Shown piece by piece: positions 46,634 through 58,727 of a DNA stretch of 64,000 nt. Each line of letters begins with the position of its first letter. Within the stretch, counting starts at the first letter, position 1. The position numbers and the translations under genes were made by a program. Under the pieces are notes generated by a model. It was not told where the DNA came from. It ran no database searches and worked only from the letters and a program-made list of their open reading frames with translations. The DNA comes from Bisporella sp. PMI_857 (taxonomy: Eukaryota > Ascomycota > Leotiomycetes > Helotiales > Helotiaceae), in the NCBI GenBank assembly GCA_021307315.1, contig JAJSPD010000075.1, positions 1 through 64,000 of the forward strand. Direction: 5' to 3'.

Positions 46634-49600
46634 GATGATATTGATTCCTTTGCAAAATAGCCCGTTTATTAAAGTAAATCCGCTTTAAAGACTTCCAATA
46701 GCGTAGGCCTGTAGAGCGTATTACGCGTCGTATAGTCCGGACAGAGACGTGTTTGCCGTATAGGCTTTCCACCCAATTTCGTAGAACAGCATATGACTTT
46801 GTGGGGTCCTTTTTTATATAGCGATATAGGTTGCGCTTTTCTCTTCGATTTAGCGTACTCAGCTTTCCCGAACAAGATTTGTCGTTGAAGCTACGACGGT
46901 TGTTGTATCTCTTTATCGTATTGCGAACCGTATTTCGATGATAGCTAAAACGGTCGGCTAAAGTTGGTACTTTCTTACCACTCAACAACCTGTGTATAAT
47001 CAACCTCCTTTGGTTAGGCGTTAATTTACCCTTCTTTGCGCGATCTGGATTAATAGTTTTTGCAAGAGCATTATGTGGAGCACTTATTTTGTGGTGGTGA
47101 GGGTAGGGTATGAATGTTGCAGGGATCGCGTGACGCGGGGGGTGATGGGGCATGCACACCAATTTATGGCCACTAATTTTACGCTGGTATATCGCCTCGG
47201 CCTCTGCATACTTACCTTGGCGGTAAAGCGATGATGCGGAGTTGCTTATACTTGCAAGCGTGTCTGGGTGCTCTTTCCCGAGCACTGTCTCTTTAAGCTG
47301 CAGCGTTTGCTGGTGCATCGCTTCTGCCTCTGCGTACTTTCCTTGGCGGTAGAGTGATGATGCGAAGTTGTTCATACTCCCAAGCGTGTCTGGGTGCTCT
47401 TTTCCGAGTACCGTTTCTTTAAGTTGCAGCGTTTGCCGGTGCATCGCTTCGGCCTCTGCATACTTTGCTTGGTGGTCAAGCGATATTGCGAGGCCAGTTA
47501 TACTCGCAAGCGTGTCTGGGTGCTCTTTCCCGAGCACTGTTTCTTTAAGTTGCAGCGTCTGCCGGTGCATCGCTTCTGCATCTGCATACTTTCCTTGACG
47601 GTCAAGCGATAATGCAAGGTTGTTCATACTCGCAAGCGTGTCTGGGTGCTCTTTTCCGAGCACTGTTTCTTTGAGTTGAAGCGTTTGCCGGTGCATCGCT
47701 TCTGCATCTGCATACTTGCTTTGGCGGTCAAGCGATATTGCGAGGTTGTTTATAGTCGCAAGCGTATCTGGGTGCTCTTTTCCGAGCACTGTCTCTCTGA
47801 GCTGTAGCGTTTGCCGGTACATCGCTTCGGCCTCTGCATACTTGCCTTTGATATAAAAACACTGTCCTAAGTTGTGTAATAATTTCCCTAGCAGCTCCTT
47901 TGTCTCTTTTATTCTACTAAGGCCCGTATCGAAATTAGCAATAGCGTATTGCGCGTGAGGAAGGTACATTATCCACACAGCTCTATTCTTATGCTGTGGC
48001 CACGGGAAAACACTTGTGATCTGACACAGAGTTCTTTGGTTCAAACTTTTCCATTCGTCCTTAAGCTTTAACCAATTTTGCATCGCTGTGTGAACTAGTC
48101 GATGCATATCATATGACTTTCCACTAACGCGTTCTTTTATAAACCCAAAGGATTTCAAGGTTCCAAGTGCCTCTTCTTTGTCGAATTCAGAAGCTGGAGG
48201 CAACAAGTCTCGAGGAATATCTTGTTCTTTGATACAAGACATAAAAGCCATGTAGTCCGCTGCTAACGGATTTCGGTCCTGGATTTGCTGAAAAGAGATA
48301 AGCCACGTTGTAGCCACTGGATTTTTCATACCCGGATATCTTCTTATGTCCTCAAAATCCTTGCTTAATAGCTTAATAACATTACTACTGCTCTCGTTAT
48401 AGATTTTAAGATACTCGGCGATAGTGCTAACTTTGGCGTTTAAGTATGCGGCGGCTTGCATTATTGCGAGTGGGAGATTAACAAGCAACTCCAGAAGCTT
48501 TATTGTACCACTATCGTCTTTAACAAGCTGCTTGTTTTGAAGACTTCTTTGAAAAAGCTCCCTGGACTCTTTGTTATCCATTTCGTCTATATCAATCACA
48601 TTTGAGCTAGCATATCTTGTGGCAGCTTCACGATCTCGAGTTGTAAAAAGAATCGCGCCAAGAGCACTAAAAGGAAGATACTCAGATAATCCACTGTATT
48701 TACTGTCTTTGTCGTTGTAACAGAATATTTCAAAGTCATCCGCGTTATCCACAATCATAAGCCATTTCCCTGTGCTTTCTTGGGATAGCTTAGCTTTGAC
48801 TAATCTTTTGACGTCTGCTTTATCGTCCTCAAGCCCAGGAATCTTAAGTTGCAGTCCAATATCGCGATACGCGTTTTCAAAACTTGTTATATCACTAGCC
48901 CGGACCCAAAACACAGAGCATGCCGGAGAAATCAGCTGGAGCTGAAAAGCGCACTCCAAAGCAATTTGAGTCTTTCCAACTCCACCAAGGCCGACTAGAG
49001 CTACACGTTGACAGTTTTCCTCGGTATTCTCGGTGTGTAGAATTGTGATCAGCCGATTTAAATGAGACTGGCGGCCAACAAAATCTTTATTGCGGCCAAA
49101 AGGGAGTACCCTGAGTGGCCTGAAAGGGGCTGATTTGAATTAGCTATGATCATCGGAGCTAAATCACAAATCATGACTTGACTATCTCGTGATGGCACTC
49201 CTTCAATTAAAGAAAACAATCTTGAAAACACGAGTCATGCGAAACTGGAACTGATAATCACTAGAAATAATCTACTTACGAAGCATCTTAACCATTTCTT
49301 GTTTATCGATGAACCCTAGTAGCACTCTAGCAAATGCCGCAGCTGTAGCCGCAGCATATGGTTGCCATACTTTGTTTTTGTGCGAATCTGCATAGTCACA
49401 AATGCCTCTAATCACAAGACACCGAAAATTGTCCATCAATCCGGCTGCCTCCATCTCGAAACAAATCACGCCTTTTTCCCTGGCTATTTTGTCTCGAGTA
49501 GTACCATGCTTTATTACCTCGTTCCCGGATGCAATGTTCCCATAGTGAATCCTGGGAGTAGAGCTTTTGCGGACTGGTCTTTGCACAATTAACTTAGGGT

Positions 49601-50353
49601 TGCAGTTATCACATGTCTCGTCACTTTCGTGGTTATATGTAGCGTCGAATAGCCGGTCGTAATCACCCCCTTGATATCGATATGTCTGGCCTAATCGCGG
49701 CTTATTCCGAACCATCAAAGAAAGGGACTCTTCTAGATTAACACCATCTGTGATATCAAACGTTTTCAATTCCTGCAATGCATGCAGTAATACCGGTGGC
49801 GGTTTATCCAGGGAACCAGTCCGCTGAAATTTTCCATCCTTTTCCATTTTTCCAAAGTCCCATTGTACAACACCACTATGAGTGCCAGTAGGTTGACTAA
49901 CGACAACGTCTCCAAGGCGGATATCACTTTTCTTGCTCCAAACCCCCCCTCCAACGCCCACCATAAGGCCAAACTTGATTGGAAAGCTGCGTCGCATATT
50001 GTTTGCGACAATAGCAGCAGGTCCATTCCCTATTAAGCCGGCTGGAAGGCAAGCAATAACGACATTGTGCACCCCAATTCTGCCTAGTGTGTATTCGTTG
50101 TCGTCGCCGTTTTCCTTCTTTAATTTAAGATGAGTTTCATCTAGCATAGCCACCATGGCAGCTTTTTCAGTTGCTAAAGCACATATTACTCCGATTTGGT
50201 AGTCTTCGTGTGTTCGAGAAGGCGCCGCTGAAGCTAGAGTTCGTGTAGGGATATAGCGTTGCGCAGCCTCTTTGGCAGCTTCATCCTGTATCCGCTGTCT
50301 TTAGTCTCGGTTCCCCAGGAGACTGAGAGTTATATACGTACTGGAGGATCCAT
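46629..50353 (-). CDS. Intact PNP-NB-ARC-TPR NLR fused to a Tc1/mariner DNA-binding region
   Basis: Inferred exons are 50353-50342, 50294-49280 and 49129-46629, with introns of 47 and 150 bp. They join in frame into 1,175 residues without a stop. Order: a purine-nucleoside-phosphorylase-like N-terminal domain (YQIGVICALATEKAAM, GLMVGVGGGV, VICFEMEAAGLMD); NB-ARC with P-loop GLGGVGKT (about residue 390), WLMIVDNADD and LPLAIMQAAAYL; and six KLC-type TPRs of 42 residues (KYAEAEAMHRQTLQLKETVL). From about residue 990 the frame leaves the last TPR and continues for roughly 185 residues into a Tc1/mariner-type sequence. That sequence carries two helix-turn-helix units (LTPNQRRLIIHRLLSGKKVP ... TVRNTIKRYNNRRSF; SVRTIRRVIRSTGLRYWKSL). 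The stop TAA lies in an LTR end. NLR part is well supported; expression of the fusion is inferred. Confidence 0.88.
46634..47188 (-). mobile_element. Truncated Tc1/mariner element inside the NLR gene
   Basis: The similarity to a TPR ends at a TA dinucleotide at 47188-47189. Beyond it comes transposon leader sequence (CCAGCGTAAAATTAGTGGCC on the minus strand) and then the transposase N-terminus from an ATG near 47154. The element is cut before the DDE catalytic domain by the R5-type LTR at 46633. The second inverted end is therefore missing and the insertion cannot excise. Confidence 0.75.
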
Positions 50354-50884
50354 CTCAAGGTTCAATTGTGGAAGCAATATCAGGCTGAAATTCGTACTGG
50401 GCAGGGACAAGGCTGTCGCCAATACAGCAAAGGTTATTGGCTATGACCAGGTTTGGTCGAATATGCAGCGCTTGTCAAGGCTCTAGGACTATAATTCAAG
50501 GTGTTCTATCGATGTTTTATCCAGCATATTCAATTCTGTTCGCGAAATCTGATCACGGCAACCAGCCGTAAATGTTGTCGTCTTCAGCTCTTACTTTGGG
50601 CGGCAATCGCACAGACCAATCGTGCCTATTAATAGAGTCCCCCAGACAGTTCCCTGCTCCGCACTCAGCCTTGCGCGATAACATAACTATCCGTAGAGGT
50701 ACATTGGAGCATGACCCTTGCACCGCGTTTTACTAAATGTTGTAAAGCGCATGAAAAAATTAATATGCAAGGTGGAGCAGACCTTTAAGCGAAAGAGTGT
50801 TTTAGTGAAGTCGGTTTTGGGGTTTACTGTAATAAAACAAGTGAAAATGCCAAATAATCTATATTTCACGTGCTTACGTAGTGT
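50354..50884. other. Promoter-side region of the PNP NLR
   Basis: No gene. Presumed promoter of the minus-strand NLR; no clear motif. Confidence 0.35.
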
Positions 50885-50990
50885 TTGTATCACTCTATAA
50901 GTGATACTTCTTGGTGTTGATGACTTGCAATTGCTCAAGTCGATACCCTCGGGGCACGTAGCACCGCAATCTCTGCGCAGTGCTAGTATG
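50885..50990 (-). repeat. Dispersed repeat R6, copy 2
   Basis: Reverse complement of 21382-21490, including the TATCACTC...GTGATAC palindrome and the CTGCGCAGTGCTAG end. Confidence 0.65.
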
Positions 50991-51174
50991 CTCGTTGTAG
51001 GTGGTTGACTTGTTCTTGATTGTTCTAAGTTCTAATCTACGTACAAGAGCTATAATACATCCATGCGGCCGAGCGTCGCGGGATATTCACGGGACTTTGG
51101 CTACATACCAACAACTATCAATTGTTATAACGAAAAAAATAAGCTATAGATAAAGAAATGAAGGAAAGTGCGCG

Positions 51175-51417
51175 GCCCTTGCCCTGTCTCGCTTAGAGCC
51201 CCTTGTGGCTCGTCCTTCTAGGGCTCGGCCCCTGACACCACAGGGCTCGCTTACACTGACCCCTGGGGAGTCTCCTGCATATAAAGCACTGCGTTCCTTT
51301 CCTTCTTCCGTCTGTAGCTTGTTCTCTTCGTTATAACAATTGATAGTCGTTCACACCTTTGAGTCTCTCTCCCTGAGATTTACGGATCGAGATCCCTGTT
51401 CGCCTTGAGTTGTTACA
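51175..51417 (+). mobile_element. Solo LTR, family R1, copy 2
   Basis: Shares CTCGCTTAGAGCC, CATATAAAGCACTG, CTGTAGCTTGTTCTCTTCG and the GAGTTGTTACA end with the copy at 444-647. The left end is diverged, so the start is approximate. Confidence 0.6.
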
Positions 51418-51454
51418 GAAAACAGCGCTTTATATACAGTAATTGGCCAAGGGC

Positions 51455-51629
51455 TGTCACGACACGCGCTGTAGATCTACAGATACAGCGGGCAACGGTG
51501 GTATCATACAAGAGAATCTAAAGCTAAGGAAAGAAAAGGAGCTCGAGGAAAGTAGGCTATATATACACGAGGGGTTCTGAGAGCTCGGCTAATATAGGTT
51601 ACGTGTGCTCCAGAGCACGGGACATGACA
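51455..51629 (-). mobile_element. Solo LTR, family R3, copy 2
   Basis: On the minus strand it runs from TGTCATGTCCCGTGCTC to GCGCGTGTCGTGACA and includes TATATATAGCCTACTTTCC. It matches 14019-14317 with a deletion in the middle. No target duplication is visible. Confidence 0.7.
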
Positions 51630-51639
51630 AAATTGTGGC

Positions 51640-53012
51640 TCGATGTGATTGAAAGAGCCTTGGCTATCCTCTGCTGCGTTTCTTTGGGTACCACTTGCCT
51701 CAGACATCAAACGCTGAAAAGACATACGTGTTAATATAGTGAATGATCTGGCAGATTCTGAAATAGATAGGCGGTAATCCTTCGAGGCTGTCTTAACATT
51801 CTGCTCGTCACCTTAGGCGCCTCAAAATAAATTTCCTCCTGTGCCACAATGATCTTCCGCCAGCAATGTGCTAATGCGGGGGCACAGCACGGAGTGTGGA
51901 GTGTAAATCGTGGATTGTGGTTTTCCCCTGACGACTGCCTGACCACTTGTTCGGGTTTTTCTCCTCCACAAATAGCCGGCTTGGCTTCAGCCATCCTTTG
52001 ACGGCGGTAAAACCCCACACGGGAGGCGGCTTGGGACGTTTCTGGCTGTGTACAAGTACAAGTACAACAGCCGCCACAAGGAATGCTAGCAGCCGAGGTG
52101 CGCTTGGCCATCGTCATACAGCTGGTGGGCTCGGCGCCATTCTAACGGCCATCCCTGCGTAGCGAGAAACCCACCGTGCCGAGAAAAATGATAGGTACTT
52201 TGACTTGAAGCAGCTTAAACTTTATACACACATCGACATTTCCTATAAATTTATATAAGTCTTATTCTATGACCTCTCTTGAACACTCTGAATCTTTTTC
52301 TAGTGGAAAATTAAGTTCGTATCGTCGCCTTCGCGCCTGATCTGCGAGCAGTCTCCTTTTATGGCCTAAAAGAGTCATTTCACCACGGCTCCACAATTAA
52401 GCTTGTACCACTCTTGATACTTATAGAAAGGTCGTATCTAAGCTTTGAAGCCTCCTTATTATACTCGAGATCGTCATTAGCCTTATGGCTGCTATTGCGC
52501 GTAGATTTATACAAGCTCGACACGCGGGACAGTACCTCGAATCGAAGCGACTAATAAATTTTGGTCAGTACACAACAACCCCTGTTCTTTCCCGTGTTTA
52601 ATGACGCAATTAAGCGTTGGACTGAGAATGAATTCCAGCCTAAAATATAAAGTTAGACAGTTTGAATACGCCAGAAGTGGAAGCTCGGACACTAAACGGC
52701 TGATCGAAGCCAGATTCTGGATCCTAGATTTCTGCTATCCACTTTTCAATCCCTTTAACTTTCCCCTTAGCGACAAGAACAAAACAAGCTCAACCGAGAG
52801 TGGCTTTGAATATCTTATGCCACTTATGACTTCTAGAATTACTGCGGTGAGCCTGAGCGGTTGGCCGGACTTGCGCGCTTTTAGTGATGTACGACGATGC
52901 TATGGCCGCTCAGCTAGCGCTCAGCCGATTGCGCCAGCCTTAACCTGACATCTTCTACCAAATCTCCACTTTTACGTTATTAACATTTAGAACTCACTAA
53001 TAATCCTGTTCT
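51640..53012. other. Spacer without recognised genes
   Basis: Short open stretches on both strands (for example 51731-52117 and 52601-52948) show no domain I recognise and no conserved pattern. No repeat described elsewhere in this window is evident. Confidence 0.35.
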
Positions 53013-56000
53013 TCAATACCACCTCAATTTCAGATGCGGTACCATCACCTGAGTATCCCCCAATTCAACAGAATGAACGAAGAACATATACTTCCGGAAA
53101 TCATCATCGGTGTCATCTTCTGGTGGCGGCGGTGGGGGCTGCATTCTGAGGTCAAACGGAGGGTATATAGCCTCTAGAGACGGACTGTCCGGTTTCGAAG
53201 TCGTCAAACATCCCCATGCGTCTCGCAGGCTAGTCAGCACCCCTTTCCGAGGACCATTCATCATCTTGAGCAAAGATTCTCCGTTAGCTGGCTCCAACTG
53301 TTGCACCAGCTGCCGCAAAGAGATGCGGTGAGTCGGAGGTCCTTCATAAGCTTGGGGCTCCCTCCCTGGAGCTACTAGGATTACACAATTTGTATCAACC
53401 ACCCCAGTAACAAGAAACTGTTCGAGTCTACCGCACAAATGATCTTTGAACCTGTCTGCTTCCTCACGGATCATAGTAGCTGCAAAGTAGATGCAAAATA
53501 TCATCCAGGCTGACGCTGTGGTTTCGTGCTTCCTGCCTTTGACCTTGACTTGCTCATTCGGCGACGCTCCAAGATCCAGAAGCATCTTTAGCATTGAGCT
53601 GTCGTCTTCCCAAGCTAGAGACGCGGACACAATGAGAGAAAGATCATCCTTGGCGAGGAGAAGATCGGGATATCTCGACACTCTCCGACGGACATATTCG
53701 ACATCATTCAACCTCCATGTGACATAGTGAATGAAAGACATAAAGGTCCCACTTTCGGAGGTGCCAGATTTAGCTGCAGAGTCCGGGCTGGTCGTGAACC
53801 CGCGGAGGTGACCGCAGCCTACTTGAATATGATAGGAGACAACTCTTTCAAAGGCGTCTAATTGTGCATCTCGAGACGGTCCACAGGGATACTCCCCGAG
53901 GAGGCGTGAAATTCCACTAACCCCTTCGACATATTCTGTCTTTGCAAACCAGAGTTCAGCTAAATAGACTCGAGCTTTTGCCTCAAAGCCCACGAGGTTC
54001 GGGAATTCGGTTGAAAAATCGCGTAGTTGTTTACTTTGTTTCACGAAGTCCCTAAGCGTCTGATGGAAAAACTGGACGCTCTTGCAGAAGAACAGGTTCT
54101 CCTTATGATGACGAGATTCCGTCACTTCAAGTAAACCCTCTGTGAGATCGTCAACTTCGGATTCTGCCGTGGCTTGCTGTTCTTTGATTTCATCGTCGGT
54201 GTACGGTTGTATTTGGTACGATGCCGGAAATGTGGGATCGTCCAGTTTGTCGATCCATGTTAAAGAAACCGCCGTAGGTGAGTACATTTCGGACACAAGC
54301 AATAGCATCTAAAATGCCTTTTGCCGATCACCAGGAATGATGGATGCCAGTATATTCTCGTACAGAGCGTTGATGTTGTCCCTAGGTAAGTTCTCTAATT
54401 GTTTGTCTAAGTAATCGTCTGCATCCTTACGCCCAGGAACCATACGCGAAGCAGCCATAACCAGAGAACGTACGGCGAGACGGGCCCAAAGAAAGACACC
54501 ATCGGACAACTTGACCACCTTGGCAGCCAATTTCTTATAGAAATGTTGGACAGCGAGGAAGCATTTATGCTCTCTGAACATATTTCGCCCAAATCGTAGA
54601 ATGTCGGGTTTCGTGAGCCTATGCAGTCTAATACGGCGATCTTCCGAAAATGCTTCTTGAAACTCTCGGTGTGGACGCGAGCTAACTAAGATCTTGATAT
54701 CGTCTTTGGAAGCCCATTCGTTGAGATCTTTCGCAAGATCTTCGTGGTCTAAGCCATCCACGCCATCTTCACCGTACTCATCAAGTCCATCGATGAAGAA
54801 GCAATATCGATATCCTGGGATTGGTGATTTGGAGATGAGCAATTTCATGCCATTCTCCAAGTCCGTAGGCCGGAAAAAGAGCTCATCAATGGAACCTCCT
54901 AGCCCAGTCTTTGAAAATGCTGCATAAGCTTCGGGAAAGACTTCTCTAATCAAGTCGGGACACTGCTTCAAGACCTCGAAAAGGATTGAACGGTATAGTC
55001 CAGGCAGTGACCTCTGGAGCTTATCCACCCCGGATCGCCAAAAGAAGAAGTGAGCGAAGATGAGCTGCTTCCCCTCTGCCCACTTCTTCACCTCAACGCG
55101 AGTTTGAGGATGATCAACAAGAAGTTTCATCAGCGTCGATTTGCCGGATCCAGCTTTCCCGGAGATGTGGAAAATTCGATTCTCCTCTCGTAGCCATGTA
55201 AGAAATGCAGTTCTTGACTCCGATTGTAGTTTTTGGGTATCCTCCACCAGCTTGGCCAAGTCATCATCTTCAATTTCATCTTCATCGGACTTTGTATTTT
55301 GACCATTGTCGCTCGAGTCTGCTTTCAAGATCCATTCAAACGTGCCACTCCCTGCCTTTTCCATCATATCCTCTCGAGAATATATTGTGTTGAAGTAGAG
55401 CTGCTTCAGTACCCGCATCTCAGGAGATGGCACGGCCAATGGTTCAAGTAGTGTATCGACCGAGTTGCGAATGTCTTTGATGAGACGCAATTGCTCGCTG
55501 AGTTCAAGCGACAGTGATTGATTGCTGTCTTGAATTTTGCTTTCCATATTTTTCAGAAGGTCATCACGGAGGTTCGTCAGCTGCTTCACGGCATCTGACG
55601 CTTGTTTTTGTGACACGGACTGGAAGTTGTTTAGCTCAACCTGGACAGACACCTGTCGCTCGCTAATTGCTTTGGTTAAACTCAATTGTACCCGGCTTCG
55701 GTCATATGCTTACTTGAGAATTAGGACCAATCGAAGCAAGACTTCCGACCTGTATTTACCAAGTCTGTTGTCCAACTCTGTAATCTCTCCTTTCTTCCAC
55801 ATGGAATGTAGAGCGACTTTAATACTCTTCCATTTTGAATTCTCAGCTTTGGTCTTGACACGATCCAGAAGCTTCCGCAGCTCACCCGAGACGCCTTGAC
55901 ATTCTGTGGCGAGAGTATTTAGAGCTTCCTCGTGCTTCGAATAGCCAGGTGGGCGCTGGCTTAGCTCCTTGGTAATTTCATCCAGATCTGTGGTCACAAC

Positions 56001-56129
56001 GCTCACATGAGCGTTCTCCGTAGTACTTCCAGATTTGATTACGTCATAAATACCGCAAACGACCTGGTATGAGAAGTCAATGAACGTGAGAATACTAGCA
56101 GCGAAGCTCACGGCCGTGATCGGATCCAT
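53013..56129 (-). pseudogene. NACHT-domain STAND protein with one in-frame stop
   Basis: Inferred exons 56129-55714 and 55662-53013 (51-bp intron, joining ...VLILN to ERQVSV) give 1,022 codons. The start MDPITAVSFAASILTFIDFS is typical of fungal STAND N-terminal helical domains and is preferred over the ATG at 56213. After a linker the NACHT domain has Walker A GKAGSGKST near 55150, Walker B YCFFIDGLDEYGED near 54800 and the ILVSSRPHREF sensor. The C-terminal 430 residues show no WD40 or TPR array; a short stretch (LLDLGASPNE) is only ankyrin-like. Such tails follow NACHT in many fungal proteins of unknown role. A TAG at 54309-54311 stops the frame just after the NACHT winged-helix region (GDRQKAF), and the same frame then continues to 53013. 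Confidence 0.87.
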
Positions 56130-57071
56130 CAGCAAGTTTTTGTTCACTGTAGGGTATGCAGTGTAAAGACAAGGTAGCAAGAATCCTCCGTACGCTGATC
56201 CACGGGAGGACAATGAAGGGCGTTCAGCAGTAGATGGGACAAATGGCCAAATGATGAAGCTGAAAGAGCTTACAGTAGCAGACTATCGAGACTGGCAAGA
56301 TAAATGCTGCAGCTTCGAGGCTGGGCACGTCAGCGGTCTTGCGGCTCGCATGGCTCTGCATTATAATGGAAACGAGCCAATCTTCTGCATGTAGCCTCCG
56401 AGAAAATGTGGTGTGACAAAGATAATCCTTTGACCAACCAGGGAGGACCACGTTGCCACGTGCAATGCTGCCATCTAGTTTTATGAACCTGCAAGTGGGT
56501 GCTCATCAGAGCTGCTCCACTGGAGTGTGTGCTTTTATCCCGCTCAGAGTTACAGTAGAGGCCGAAATTCGTGTCGCTAATTTTTTAGTTAATTATTTTA
56601 AGCGGGCTATACTTCCTGAAACTTGTGGCTGTGCAGCCCTGACCGGTTGTACTCCAAAGTACAGCTAATTGGCAATCACAGAGCGGAGCCAGTTCTTGCC
56701 AACTGTAAGCCTAGCGCCGAAGTTCACAAGTTACCCCCCACATTTCATGAATGGCACATCAATTGCCCTACAGTTCAGTACTATATGAGATGTTGGTTGT
56801 TTCACCATTCAGAGAAAATCTAATTGTTGTACTATATAATGATGTGAGAATAGTATTGCTTTACCTGCTCCTGTACTTCTTAGACTTAAGCTCGAACGAG
56901 GAGTTCTTTGGTAAACTCAAGATGTACACTAGGCAAGTCTGGGATGAATAAGGTGTTATTAGGGCTTATATTTTATACCTGGATTGGCGTACTAAACTAA
57001 CTCAGCCCACAGTAGATACATAGACCTTTTGAGAAGGAATGCAACAGATGGTTTTCTCGCGCGCTGCTTGA
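56130..57071. other. Spacer between the NACHT and HET genes
   Basis: Contains the presumed promoter of the NACHT gene. Short open stretches lack recognisable domains and no repeat family is seen. Confidence 0.35.
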
Positions 57072-58727
57072 CTATTTCCGAGTAGGTAACGATAAGCCTT
57101 TTGCTAGGCTTTCATTCTGTTCTTTGGAGACCTCAAATGTTAATGAGTATACGGGCATGGTGGGCGAAACCTCTTTGACTACTCCCAATTGCATTATGGC
57201 CTTTATAGTATACCTTTCTTTGGAGACAATAACCTCAAAGTGATCCGTTAAATCCTCGACTTCGGGAAATTCATACAACAGGTCTCTTATGCGAAATCTC
57301 TCGTTGGCATGCCGAGGCCGGAATAGATACCTTGTGAGCCTGTCGTACCGCTTCCCAGGCTCTGGATTGAATATATTAGAAGCTCCAGGCTTGTCACGAT
57401 GGTCGTACAACACTACAACCGAAAGTGTGACATTGGTATTAGGTATGTGGAGTTGGAGCTTCAGGACTTGAATAATATGATTTGCAGTCGCGAAAAATAG
57501 ACCATTTGAATCATCCCAAAGCTCCTCTGGTATAGCCACAGTAGGTGCCCAGTATCGTCGATTGGAGGGCACAACAAAGCTGATCTGTGAGAAACTGGTC
57601 AAGTCGATCGATTCTGTCAACGTAGGAGGATGAATGGCAATGTATATCTCAGTCGTTCGCATTCCGGCTGCCATACTCTTGGAAGCTGTACTGAACGGCA
57701 TGTGCCCGTCACGAAAAAAGTATCCGGGACCAACCATAATAAGAAAGGCACCTGTTGGTTCCAAAGGGTCGCCTCCTAGCCGCAAAAAGTAGCGTATGGT
57801 TGTGACGCCCATCTGATTGACTAGGCATTTCCAAAGGGAGGTCGTCATGCGCAGGCCCTTGTTGTTGAGAGTAAATTCTGGATGAGAAAATGCACGGTTG
57901 AACTTCTTGATACCCCCGCTCTCAGAGAAGACAGCAGGACACGGAGCGAGGATTGAGCAGTACTTGTCAACTCCTGCCGGGTCCGGGTTCCAGGCAAAGA
58001 TCGTAAGGTCATTGCTCGACTTTATGATCTCCTCCTGAAGCCGGCAGAAAGCCTTGTTGCCTTCGCCATAAAGCATAGGCATGCTTATGCCAAACAATCC
58101 CATAAGGCTGTATGCAACATCCTCCAGTCTGGTGCACTTCCGCTTTGCTGCCCAACTCATGCGCTGGGCTACGCTGACATCGCTTAATAAATCTCCATTC
58201 TCAAGAATAGCAATGTTGATACCGGTAGCATCTGCAATGTATCCAGCATCGTTTTTCTTATCACCCAGCAGGGACCAATCCTTGGCGTAAAACTGGACGA
58301 CAGAGGGTGCGATGAGCTCTTGTAAAGTCTAGCCTCTAGTAACCCATCTGCATTTGCCAAGTGAACGAATGTCACTGAGTTTTCCCGGCTCATGGTCGCT
58401 TAGGAAGACGTAGCAAACCTCAGCATTTTTATACCAACGAAACATAGAGTTGATGGCTTCCTGTAGCTCAGCGCTACTGCTCTTATCGATGCAACAAGTG
58501 TCCACCCAGAAGTATTCTAGCGTATCACGAGCGGCTTGCTGTCCACAGAACTGAAGCTTTTTGTATCCCTTTTTCATCTTCCCAGAGCTATTCTTCAGGT
58601 CCTCAAAAGTGACCTCTTCATTATCTTCTCCCCAGGTGTGTGAAAGAATCGCATAGCGTGTTGTGGGGTTAGAAATATTGTTCGTAAAGCTAAATTCGCC
58701 ATTTGCTTCCAGCTTGAGAAGACGCAT
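57072..58727 (-). pseudogene. HET-domain protein with one in-frame stop
   Basis: A single-exon HET protein of 552 codons, of the type found in heterokaryon incompatibility. The N-terminal half has YAILSHTWG, YFWVDTCCID, AINSMFRWYKNAEVCYVFLS, then the RG-x-TLQELIAP motif and RMSWAAKRKCTRLEDVAYSL. After GLFGISMPMLYGEG a C-terminal extension of about 300 residues follows with no NB-ARC, so it is a HET protein without a receptor part. The Trp of RGWTLQEL is a TAG (58329-58331), a TGG-to-TAG change that on the other strand is CpA to TpA. The rest of the frame is open, so decay is recent. Confidence 0.9.

Noticed and set aside
52601..52948. 115-codon plus-strand ORF
   Set aside because: No domain recognised and composition looks random; not enough to call a gene.
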